Below are positions 1-5,737 of a DNA stretch of 5,737 nt, piece by piece. The notes under the pieces are model-generated. The model had not been told where the DNA came from and did not search any database. It saw only the letters and a program-made list of their open reading frames with translations. The DNA comes from Ignavibacteria bacterium. GTDB taxonomy: Bacteria; Bacteroidota; Ignavibacteria; Ignavibacteriales; Melioribacteraceae. The DNA is taken from NCBI GenBank assembly GCA_003233295.1, contig QILJ01000257.1:1-5737 (forward strand), in the 5' to 3' direction. Each line of letters begins with the position of its first letter. Position 1 is the stretch's first letter. A program made the translations under genes and the position numbers.

Positions 1-379
1 TAAATCCGCCGATAGCAGAAGCAGCAGCAACAGCAGAGCCGGAGATCGCTCCAAAGAACATTGCGGCAAGAATATTTACAAAAGCTAATCCACCGGGAAG
101 TCTGCCGACAAAGACTTTAGCAAAATCAATGAGCCGCTTCGCAATACCTCCACGGTTCATAAACTGCCCGGCAAGTATGAAAAATGGAATAGCTAGCAGT
201 GCAAAACTGTCCAAGCCGGTAGCCATCCTTTGTGCGACTGTAGTGAATGTAGCCAAGGAGTCAATGCTCAAAAGCATTGTTAATACTGCCGAGATACCAA
301 TACTATATGAGATTGGAACTCCGATTGCTAAAAGTAGAACGAAACTAATTACCAATACTAAAACGTCTGCTAATTCCAT
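1..379 (-). CDS. dctM: TRAP transporter large permease DctM, N-terminal part (cut by window edge)
   Basis: This is the first 126 residues of the large membrane subunit of a tripartite ATP-independent periplasmic (TRAP) transporter; the remaining roughly 300 residues lie beyond position 1. DctM carries the substrate across the inner membrane, driven by a sodium or proton gradient. The sequence shows an N-terminal hydrophobic helix (MELADVLVLVISFVLLLAIG), then PFFILAGQFMNRGGIAKRL and the glycine/alanine-rich block FFGAISGSAVAAASAIGGF, both hallmarks of DctM. The ATG at 379 follows the dctQ stop by 29 nt, with only a weak Shine-Dalgarno-like GGTG about seven bases upstream. It is the last visible gene of the uronate operon, so its likely substrate is a hexuronate; that is inferred from the neighbours. 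The visible part has no frameshift. The family call is very secure. Confidence 0.95.
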   Translation of the reverse strand, partial: MELADVLVLVISFVLLLAIGVPISYSIGISAVLTMLLSIDSLATFTTVAQRMATGLDSFALLAIPFFILAGQFMNRGGIAKRLIDFAKVFVGRLPGGLAFVNILAAMFFGAISGSAVAAASAIGGF

Positions 380-408
380 ATAATTACACCATTCGAGTTT
401 TTATCAAT

Positions 409-872
409 TCAATTATTTTCTTTATACTGCTGTATAATATTCACAGCAGAGTAAAACATTATTAGAAGACCGCTCAAAGGAAGTACGATGTACACGTATC
501 CTAATTGTATCTGCAAAGCTGCAGAGATCTGCTTAAGGTATAGCGTTAGGGATACCAAGTTAAAACCGCCGATGACTAACACAAAAAGTGCAAAAAGAAG
601 AATTGAGATATTGATCAGATATTCCAATATGCCTTTTACTTTCGGTTTGGTCTTATTCAGAAAGTAATCAATTGCCAGATGCATTTTTTGTCTGCACCTA
701 ATAACCCGAGCCAGATAAGTAAATATCTTGATAATTCGTCAGTGAACGAACTGGGATCATTCATAATAAACCTGGTGAAAACTTGCCATAGCACATTCAG
801 CACCATAAGCGCCATAAGAAATACAAGCAAATTTTGTATTACTTTATCAACTTTATTTTTTAGTGTTATCAT
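409..872 (-). pseudogene. dctQ: TRAP transporter small permease DctQ, frameshifted
   Basis: DctQ is the four-helix small membrane subunit that pairs with DctM. The reading frame opens at ATG 872, overlapping the dctP stop by 20 nt, and gives helix 1 (about residues 13-35) and the family motif DELSRYLLIWLGLLGA (45-60). It then runs into ADKKCIWQLITF and a stop at 657. The C-terminal half is in another frame, from MHLAIDYF at 684 down to YKENN and a stop at 409, with two further helices. DctQ proteins usually have about eight residues between LGA and HL; here four remain even when the frames are joined at the A-run. A deletion of about 13 nt near 690-695 would explain both the shift and the shortening. 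Alternatives are a sequencing or assembly error, or -1 slippage on the six A residues (684-689). An alternative TTG start at 881 is less likely because the AAAAAGG stretch sits too close to it. The family assignment is secure; whether the gene is truly dead is not. Confidence 0.87.
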
Positions 873-1857
873 TGCTTTCAAACCTTTTTATTTCTTGTAA
901 AAGATTATATATCTTCGGTTTACTTTTATATTCCTCGTACATAGATTGGATTTTTTCCTCGAACAGTTTCTTATCCGGATGTATTATCTTTACTCCGGCT
1001 TTCTGCACTTCTTCCAATGCATGTTCAGATGCTATCTTCCATATTTTTCTCTCATAGACCGTTGATTCGTCAACAGCTTCCTGCAGCCATTTTTGTTCAT
1101 CTGGAGTAAGGGAATTCCAAATTTTAGTACTTATTAGAAGTACGTCAGGCACAGTGGTATGTTCATCTAAAGAGTAATACTTACAAACCTCATAGTGCTT
1201 TGATAAGTAAAAACTCGGCGGGTTATTTTCTGCTCCGTCAACAACTCCCTGCTGTAAGGCAGTGTACAATTCACCCCAAGCAATTGGAGTAGCCGAGCCA
1301 CCTAAGGCATTAACAAGTTTAACGGAAGTCTGGCTCTCCTGAGTTCTGATCTTCAATCCCTCCAGATCTTTGGGAGTGTAGATCGGTTTATTGATTGTAT
1401 AGAAACTTCTGCTACCGGCATCGTAGTAGCATAATCCTCGAAGCAGAAATTTTTGACTACTGAGAAGGATCCTTTTTCCTATTTCACTATCAAGCACATC
1501 ATAAGCATGCTGTTCGTCCGTAAAAACATAGGGTAAACTAAATACAGTATAAAGCGGTGAAAAATTTTCCATTACACTAGCTGAGATCTTTGTCATTCCA
1601 AGACTACCGATCTGCAGAAGTTCAACGCACTGGCGCTCGGTTCCTAACTGCTGGCTGGGATAAATATCTATCCGCATTTTTCCATTCGATTTTTCTTTTA
1701 ATTTCTCAGCCATGAATACCATCGCTTTGTGAACCGGGTGTGACGGATCAAGTCCATGCGCAAGTTTGATAACAGTTACATCAGATTTGACAGCACAACT
1801 GAAAAGAAAAGTCAGCGCTAATAATATCAGTGTATTTCTGATCCGAGATATTTTCAT
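853..1857 (-). CDS. dctP: TRAP transporter substrate-binding lipoprotein DctP, probable uronate binder
   Basis: This intact 334-residue protein is the extracytoplasmic solute receptor of the TRAP system, which captures the substrate and delivers it to DctQ/DctM. A basic N-terminus and hydrophobic stretch end in the lipobox LFSC (residues 18-21), so C21 is the likely lipidated cysteine. Family features follow in order: LAHGLDPSHPVHKA (32-45), YPSQQLGTERQ (66-76), LEGLKIRTQES (165-175), and GGSATPIAWGELYTALQQGVVDGAENNP (186-213). R171 matches the conserved arginine that binds the substrate carboxylate in this family (R147 of SiaP). The ATG at 1857 is chosen because it gives a full signal peptide; the Shine-Dalgarno is weak (AGAGAAC). 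It starts 30 nt after the uxaC stop and overlaps dctQ. Its specificity for glucuronate or galacturonate is inferred only from uxaC and uxaE next door. Confidence 0.94.
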   Translation of the reverse strand: MKISRIRNTLILLALTFLFSCAVKSDVTVIKLAHGLDPSHPVHKAMVFMAEKLKEKSNGKMRIDIYPSQQLGTERQCVELLQIGSLGMTKISASVMENFSPLYTVFSLPYVFTDEQHAYDVLDSEIGKRILLSSQKFLLRGLCYYDAGSRSFYTINKPIYTPKDLEGLKIRTQESQTSVKLVNALGGSATPIAWGELYTALQQGVVDGAENNPPSFYLSKHYEVCKYYSLDEHTTVPDVLLISTKIWNSLTPDEQKWLQEAVDESTVYERKIWKIASEHALEEVQKAGVKIIHPDKKLFEEKIQSMYEEYKSKPKIYNLLQEIKRFESNDNTKK

Positions 1858-2442
1858 ATTAAATGTTCTCTTGTTTTTGATTTATTGTTAAAGATTGTAT
1901 GCTTTTTTTACTAATCCGTTTGCTAATTGATAACTTAAATTATGTGCTTCTTCAATATCGATAATATGTCTTGCAGCCAATCCGGCAAGGAAGTTTGAAT
2001 CAACTCTTCTCGAGAGATCGTGACGCGCCGGGATTGATAAAAATGCACGTGTGTCATCGTTGAAGCCAGCCGTGTTATAAAAACCTGCTGTTTCTGTTAC
2101 CATTTGTCTGTATCGTGTCATTCCCTCGATGCTGTCATGAAACCACCAAGCCGGACCAAGTTTAAGCGCCGGATAATGCCCGGCAAGCGGTGCAAGTTCG
2201 CGAGAATAATTAGACTCGTCAAGCGTAAACAGTATTATTGTCAATTTCGGATCGTTGCCGTATTTATTCAGTAGCTCGTGCATGTTTTTTGTGTATTCTG
2301 TCTGAACAGGAATATCGCAGCCTTTATCCAAACCAAAGCGGTTAAATATCACCTGGTTATGATTCCTGAAAGAGCCAGGATGGATCTGCATAACAAGTCC
2401 GTCCTCGGAACTCATCCTTGCCATTTCCATCAACATATTAGC

Positions 2443-2460
2443 GATGAAGAGTCGTTCATC
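2443..2460. repeat. Short inverted repeat at the edge of the uxaC duplication
   Basis: The arms gatgaa (2443-2448) and ttcatc (2455-2460) are perfect complements around a six-base loop. The left arm ends exactly where the tandem duplication begins, and the right arm lies inside the duplicated unit (again at 2475-2480). A small hairpin here could have favoured polymerase slippage; that is inference. Six-bp stems are common by chance. Confidence 0.4.
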
Positions 2461-2488
2461 CTCAACAGGAGTCGTTCATCCTCAACAG
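2449..2488. repeat. Exact 20-bp tandem duplication inside uxaC
   Basis: Two perfect head-to-tail copies of a 20-base unit (gagtcgttcatcctcaacag) occupy 2449-2468 and 2469-2488. The bases on either side (a2448 against g2468, and a2489 against g2469) do not extend the match, so the unit is exactly 20 bp. As 20 is not a multiple of three, the second copy shifts the uxaC frame and truncates the product; one copy would leave it intact. This is the direct cause of the uxaC disruption. Confidence 0.97.
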
Positions 2489-3321
2489 AAGCATTACCAT
2501 TTAAAGCCCTTTGAAAAATTGCATCCGCTTCATCATCCGTAAGCTGATGAGTAAAAGGGGATAGGATCCCTTGATCAGTAGCAACTGCTCCAATCTGTTT
2601 GAAAAACTCTCTCCGGTTTTCAATTGCATTGATGAAGTTTTTATAATTGTTCACATCAATACCAGAAGCAGCGCTGAGTTTATCGATCTCATCTTTCCAG
2701 TTAGATGCTAAGATATTTACAGCCGCATCCGGTCTAAAACTTGGAATAACTTTTCCCGACCAATCGGAATCCTTGATCTGTTTGTGATACTCCAGACTAT
2801 CAGAAGCGCCGTCTGTTGTTGATAATACTTCAATATTGAATTTATTAAAAAGCGTGCGGGGCAAGAATTCCGGGGTTTGAAGTTTTGCTGAGATATGGTC
2901 GTAAATCTCTTGAGCACTATCACCGTTCAGTTTTTCGGTAATACCGAAAACATCTTCAAACTCATGAGTTAACCAAGCGCCGGTTGGTGTTCCGGCGTAT
3001 AAATAAAAATGCTCACCGAAAATCTGCCATATCTTTCTATGATCCTTTTCAACCGGAGTTCCATCTTGAGTTGGGATTCCCAATTCCTCTAAAGTAATTC
3101 CCTGTGAATATAACATCCTGTAAATGTAATGATCCGGAATAATGAATAGCTCAGTCGGAGAAGGGAAGGGCGCATTCTCAGCAAAGATTTTTGGATCAAC
3201 ATGTCCATGCGGACTGATGATAGGCAGATCTTTAACGGAAGAATATAGCTCCCTAGCAATCTCTCTAACTTCAGGATTCGGATCAAAATATCTATCTTGA
3301 TTTATCATAGTGATTCACCAA

Positions 3322-4854
3322 TCAATTAATAAATGGTTTTAAATGCTTTCCAAAGTGTTCTGTGAGGAACTTGTAATGTAATTCTTCATTTTTATTTAAG
3401 CAATTTAATATTCTATCTTTATAAATATAATTACCATTTTCATCTTTTACGGTAAGTACCAAACCAAATGTTACATGAAAGATTTGTCGAGCATCATTTT
3501 GATTTAATAGATCTGCAAGTTCCTCATCGCTATATAAGTCAGAAGATTTTACTTTATTCAAGTCGGCTGAAACATGATAAGTTTTTTTCTGCTCTTCATA
3601 ATTATTTCGTGCGAAGTCAAGAATTTCTCTTAATAAATCCGGTTCGGCATTAGCAACTACGCGTAACGCTTCGAGATAACTTGTGCCCGCTGTTTTAACA
3701 TGAGTAAAGCCCTTATTTAATGAACCGATGACACGGTAAACGCCAAATTTATCACTGCCGGAATGAAGACTGATCTTATAATTACCGAAATGATTAGCTA
3801 TTGCAATGTGCTTTAAATACTCTTGTTTGAAAATATCAAGGTCACCTTTATAGTCAATACCTTTTTCAAAGTCACCGATAAATCTTGGAGCGAGACTAAC
3901 GATTTCAACCTCATTGTTCTTCAACTCATTAGCAATGAAAAAATGTTCGAACGGTGAAGTAACCGATTCGGTTTCATCAACAGAAACTTCCACTTCAAAT
4001 TCTCCGCTGGGAATGGTTTGTTTTAGATGATCGAACATCTTTCTAATATGCTTGATCGATGCACCGTATTTAACAATTGCTCTGAGTGTGTCGATTCTAT
4101 TTGGTGAGAGAGTAAGTTTATCACCAATTTTGAAATCTTTACCAGCATAATCATTAATGTTAATTTTTTCATGCAGATAATCGTGTTGTGCAACATATTC
4201 TTCCAGCTCAGTCTCTGTCATAGTATCAGCTTCATTTACTACATGATCGCTTGGATCTAAAGTAAACATCTTATAGCCAGCTTTTGCCATCATATCAATA
4301 TCTTCAGAAGTTTTTAAGTGATCAGCATCAGCACCGAATCCTTTTGTATAACCTTCCTGCATAACTGCCCAGATTGCAGCATCCATAACCTCATCAGCTG
4401 TTCGCTCGGTTCTGGTAAGCTCTCTGATTGATTGCTGTGCTAGAATAGGATAAAAATCTTCATTGTATTTAAGTGAACGAATATGAGCCGGATTTGCTAA
4501 ACCCAATCTGTCGCCATATCCGAATGAGTTTTGAAGTCCAACCACTACAGCATTTGTGAAAGGGAATATCTTTTTAATGGCTTCCGCATTTTCATGATTT
4601 AATGGACATTTTTTTATTTTTAGATTGTCATCAATTATTAGAACATCTCCATTGAAAACGTCGCTTTCAACAGAAGAAATAACATAAAGATATTTTTCTG
4701 TTCCCTCCTTTGAAATAAAAAAGTAATTGTCATCATTCTTAAAAATGGAGTTTTGATAAACGGTTAAAAGGTCATTCCCAATTTTCAATTCTACCAGTTT
4801 GTTGGATAAGTGTTCCTTTTCGTTTATCAATTTTTCTAATTCATCTTTAATCAT
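3322..4854 (-). CDS. uxaE: Tagaturonate epimerase UxaE
   Basis: This intact 510-residue cytoplasmic protein matches the UxaE family first characterised in Thermotoga maritima, which epimerises D-tagaturonate to D-fructuronate. It lets galacturonate join the glucuronate route without a tagaturonate reductase. Recognisable blocks are FGYGDRLGLA (111-120), GFGADADHLKT (172-182), FTLDPSDHV (197-205), VSVDETE (290-296), LAPRFIGDFEKGIDY (321-335), LHSGSDKFGVY (363-373) and HVKTAGTSYLEALR (385-398). The His/Asp-rich motifs suggest a metal-dependent barrel enzyme, but I cannot assign catalytic residues. The ATG at 4854 is preferred over an in-frame upstream start at 4890 because AGAGAGGA lies just before it; the longer form would overlap the regulator gene by 19 nt. 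It lies 17 nt after the lacI-type stop and 13 nt before uxaC. The N-terminus (about residues 4-25) looks helical and charged. The function rests on family recognition plus the uxaC neighbour. Confidence 0.9.
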   Translation of the reverse strand: MIKDELEKLINEKEHLSNKLVELKIGNDLLTVYQNSIFKNDDNYFFISKEGTEKYLYVISSVESDVFNGDVLIIDDNLKIKKCPLNHENAEAIKKIFPFTNAVVVGLQNSFGYGDRLGLANPAHIRSLKYNEDFYPILAQQSIRELTRTERTADEVMDAAIWAVMQEGYTKGFGADADHLKTSEDIDMMAKAGYKMFTLDPSDHVVNEADTMTETELEEYVAQHDYLHEKININDYAGKDFKIGDKLTLSPNRIDTLRAIVKYGASIKHIRKMFDHLKQTIPSGEFEVEVSVDETESVTSPFEHFFIANELKNNEVEIVSLAPRFIGDFEKGIDYKGDLDIFKQEYLKHIAIANHFGNYKISLHSGSDKFGVYRVIGSLNKGFTHVKTAGTSYLEALRVVANAEPDLLREILDFARNNYEEQKKTYHVSADLNKVKSSDLYSDEELADLLNQNDARQIFHVTFGLVLTVKDENGNYIYKDRILNCLNKNEELHYKFLTEHFGKHLKPFIN

Positions 4855-4858
4855 TTCA

Positions 4859-4866
4859 TCCTCTCT
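4859..4866 (-). promoter_or_regulatory. Ribosome binding site of uxaE, decides its start
   Basis: On the minus strand AGAGAGGA ends four bases before ATG 4854. It is the strongest Shine-Dalgarno-like match in the window and supports the 510-residue form over the upstream in-frame ATG at 4890, which would lie inside the end of the regulator gene. Confidence 0.7.
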
Positions 4867-4871
4867 AATAG

Positions 4872-5737
4872 TTATATCTTTTTTATGCACGTTTCATTCA
4901 TTACTAAGTCAGTGTCTATTTCAATTTTCTGCGGAGCAAACTTTCTCCCGGATTGAATATGTTCAAGGATTAATTCAAAAGCTTTCAGTCCTATATCATT
5001 GGTCTGAAGATCAACATAACTCAATTTTGGTTTTAAAAACCTATTTGTTGAACTCTGCCCGAAAGTAATAATATCAATATCATTGGGAATATTCATCCCG
5101 ACCTCTTTAGCAGCATTATACACACCTAATGCGACTGGGAAAGTTACAGTAAAAAGTATATTTGGTAGATTCTGTTTGCTGTATAACTCCATGAAGGCTT
5201 TATACCCATCATCCTCACCGAAACCGCCAAAGATAACATGTTTTTTATTTAATGGAACTTTATGTTTTCTCAATGCTTCTTTGTAACCGGCGTAGCGGTC
5301 TCTTCCGATATTAATATTCTGCCAACCGCCAATATGACCAATTTTATATCCGCTCTCAATTGCCTTTTCAACGGCTTTGTATGCGCCCTGCACATTATTG
5401 ATAGTAACAGAACTAAAGTTATCATCTTCGATAGTTCTATCAAAAAAGACTATCGGCACACCAAGGGATTTTATTTTTGAAAATGTGTTGTGATTCTGTG
5501 ATTGTTCACAGACCGAGATAATTATTCCATCCACTCTCATTGCGAGCATTGTTTCCAAGTGCTTCCTCTCTTTCTCACTATCTTCTTGCGAAACAGCGAG
5601 GATAATATCATAATCGCTTTCGAAAGCGCAATTATATATTGAATCGATTATCTGCGCGAAGAAAGAGTTAGCTATCACCGGAACAATAACGCCTATAGTG
5701 GAAGTCTTTTTTGCAGATAAGTTGCGAGCAGCAAGAT
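4872..5737 (-). CDS. LacI-family transcriptional regulator, C-terminal 287 residues (N-terminus beyond window)
   Basis: This is a sugar-responsive repressor or activator of the LacI/GalR family. The window contains the hinge (LAARNLSAKKTSTIGVIVP) and the whole periplasmic-binding-protein-like effector domain; the roughly 50-residue helix-turn-helix that precedes the hinge lies beyond 5737. Typical effector-domain blocks are MLAMRVDGIIISV, GVPIVFFDR, GHIGGWQNINIGRDRYAGYKEAL, the stretch ALGVYNAAKEVGMNIPNDIDIITFG and a C-terminal LVMNETC. Where many relatives have GFDD after the IP.DI motif, this one has TFGQSS. The frame is open to the window edge, so GTG 5678 is an internal codon and not the start. 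Its stop is 17 nt before uxaE, so it is probably co-transcribed with, and controls, the uronate genes. The promoter and main operator would lie upstream, out of view. The effector (a uronate or intermediate) is inferred from context only. Confidence 0.95.
   Translation of the reverse strand, partial: LAARNLSAKKTSTIGVIVPVIANSFFAQIIDSIYNCAFESDYDIILAVSQEDSEKERKHLETMLAMRVDGIIISVCEQSQNHNTFSKIKSLGVPIVFFDRTIEDDNFSSVTINNVQGAYKAVEKAIESGYKIGHIGGWQNINIGRDRYAGYKEALRKHKVPLNKKHVIFGGFGEDDGYKAFMELYSKQNLPNILFTVTFPVALGVYNAAKEVGMNIPNDIDIITFGQSSTNRFLKPKLSYVDLQTNDIGLKAFELILEHIQSGRKFAPQKIEIDTDLVMNETCIKKI
5615..5628. repeat. Perfect 14-bp palindrome with central CG inside the regulator gene
   Basis: The sequence cgctttcgaaagcg reads the same on both strands. 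Length, symmetry and central CpG resemble LacI-family operators, so an intragenic autoregulatory site is possible. It also simply encodes the residues A-F-E-S within the effector domain, and one 14-bp palindrome in a window of this size is not rare by chance. Function is unproven. Confidence 0.25.

Larger units (their letters stand above)
1888..3308 (-). pseudogene. uxaC: Glucuronate/galacturonate isomerase UxaC, frameshifted by a 20-bp tandem duplication
   Basis: UxaC (amidohydrolase superfamily, cytoplasmic) converts D-glucuronate to D-fructuronate and D-galacturonate to D-tagaturonate. The first frame (3308 to stop 2430) has the metal-site motif SPHGHVDP (H34, H36), TTDGASDSLEYH (164-175), FRPDAAVNI (191-199) and ATDQG (243-247). 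It is in the correct frame up to L280, then reads 12 foreign residues to a stop. The second frame (open from ATG 2436 to stop 1888) holds MQIHPGSFRNHN, GPAWWFHDS and SIPARHDLSRRVDSNFL. Deleting one copy of the 20-bp repeat at 2449-2488 joins them as VEDERL-FIANMLMEMARMSSEDG. This gives 466 residues, close to the 470 of E. coli UxaC, with no other defect. Neither half should be active alone, since metal and substrate residues are split. The start at 3308 lies 13 nt after uxaE with a weak GGTGA upstream. It may be a real mutation, a reversible slippage event or an assembly error. Confidence 0.93.

Noticed and set aside
17..37. GCA-like trinucleotide run near the left edge
   Set aside because: It encodes the alanine-rich SAVAAASA motif normal for DctM, not a separate repeat element.
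129..383. Plus-strand open frame opposite dctM
   Set aside because: It is antisense to clearly conserved DctM sequence, its product has no recognisable family, and it has no operon partner.
679..1057. Plus-strand open frames opposite dctQ and dctP
   Set aside because: Cysteine- and serine-rich products typical of the reverse complement of real coding DNA; the minus-strand genes account for the sequence.
2278..2514. Plus-strand frame across the 20-bp repeat
   Set aside because: It is antisense to uxaC and has no independent coding evidence; the repeat is better explained as a lesion in uxaC.
2717..3286. Extra minus-strand frames inside uxaC
   Set aside because: They overlap the conserved UxaC frame and give arbitrary sequence.
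4799..5480. Plus-strand frames opposite the regulator and uxaE start
   Set aside because: Shadows of the minus-strand genes, with compositions that do not resemble known families.
5629..5678. GTG at 5678 as the start of the LacI-type protein
   Set aside because: The frame continues upstream through a typical LacI hinge to the window edge, so the gene is simply cut by the window.

Overview
The window is a stretch of a bacterial catabolic operon, with every supportable gene on the minus strand, so transcription runs from right (5737) to left (1). In transcription order it holds a LacI-family regulator (N-terminus cut off by the window edge), the tagaturonate epimerase UxaE, the uronate isomerase UxaC, and the three parts of a TRAP transporter: DctP (substrate-binding lipoprotein), DctQ (small membrane subunit) and DctM (large membrane subunit, cut off at the left edge). 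Gaps between genes are 13 to 30 nt, and dctP and dctQ overlap by 20 nt, so one polycistronic message is likely. No stretch over 300 bases lacks a gene, and I see no RNA gene, CRISPR array, insertion sequence or internal terminator.

Together the genes make a hexuronate uptake and conversion unit. The TRAP system would import glucuronate and/or galacturonate. UxaC converts D-glucuronate to D-fructuronate and D-galacturonate to D-tagaturonate. UxaE interconverts tagaturonate and fructuronate, so both sugars can leave through a single fructuronate reductase. That reductase and the later steps (mannonate dehydratase, KDG kinase and aldolase) are not in the window. The LacI regulator is the first visible gene and probably controls the operon in response to a uronate or pathway intermediate.

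The most striking feature is that two genes are broken by indels that are neither multiples of three nor homopolymer changes. uxaC carries an exact 20-bp tandem duplication (2449-2488). Removing one copy restores a continuous 466-residue UxaC with the family sequence across the joint. dctQ changes frame at about 684-695 and appears to lack about four residues, as a 13-nt deletion would produce. The operon could be decaying, could carry a reversible (slippage-type) off switch in uxaC, or could contain assembly errors; the sequence alone cannot decide.

The organism is a bacterium with AT-rich DNA. The DctP lipoprotein signal, the UxaE/UxaC pairing and the sequence style would fit the Bacteroidota/Ignavibacteriota/Calditrichota area, but this placement is a weak inference. 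No wholly new system is evident.
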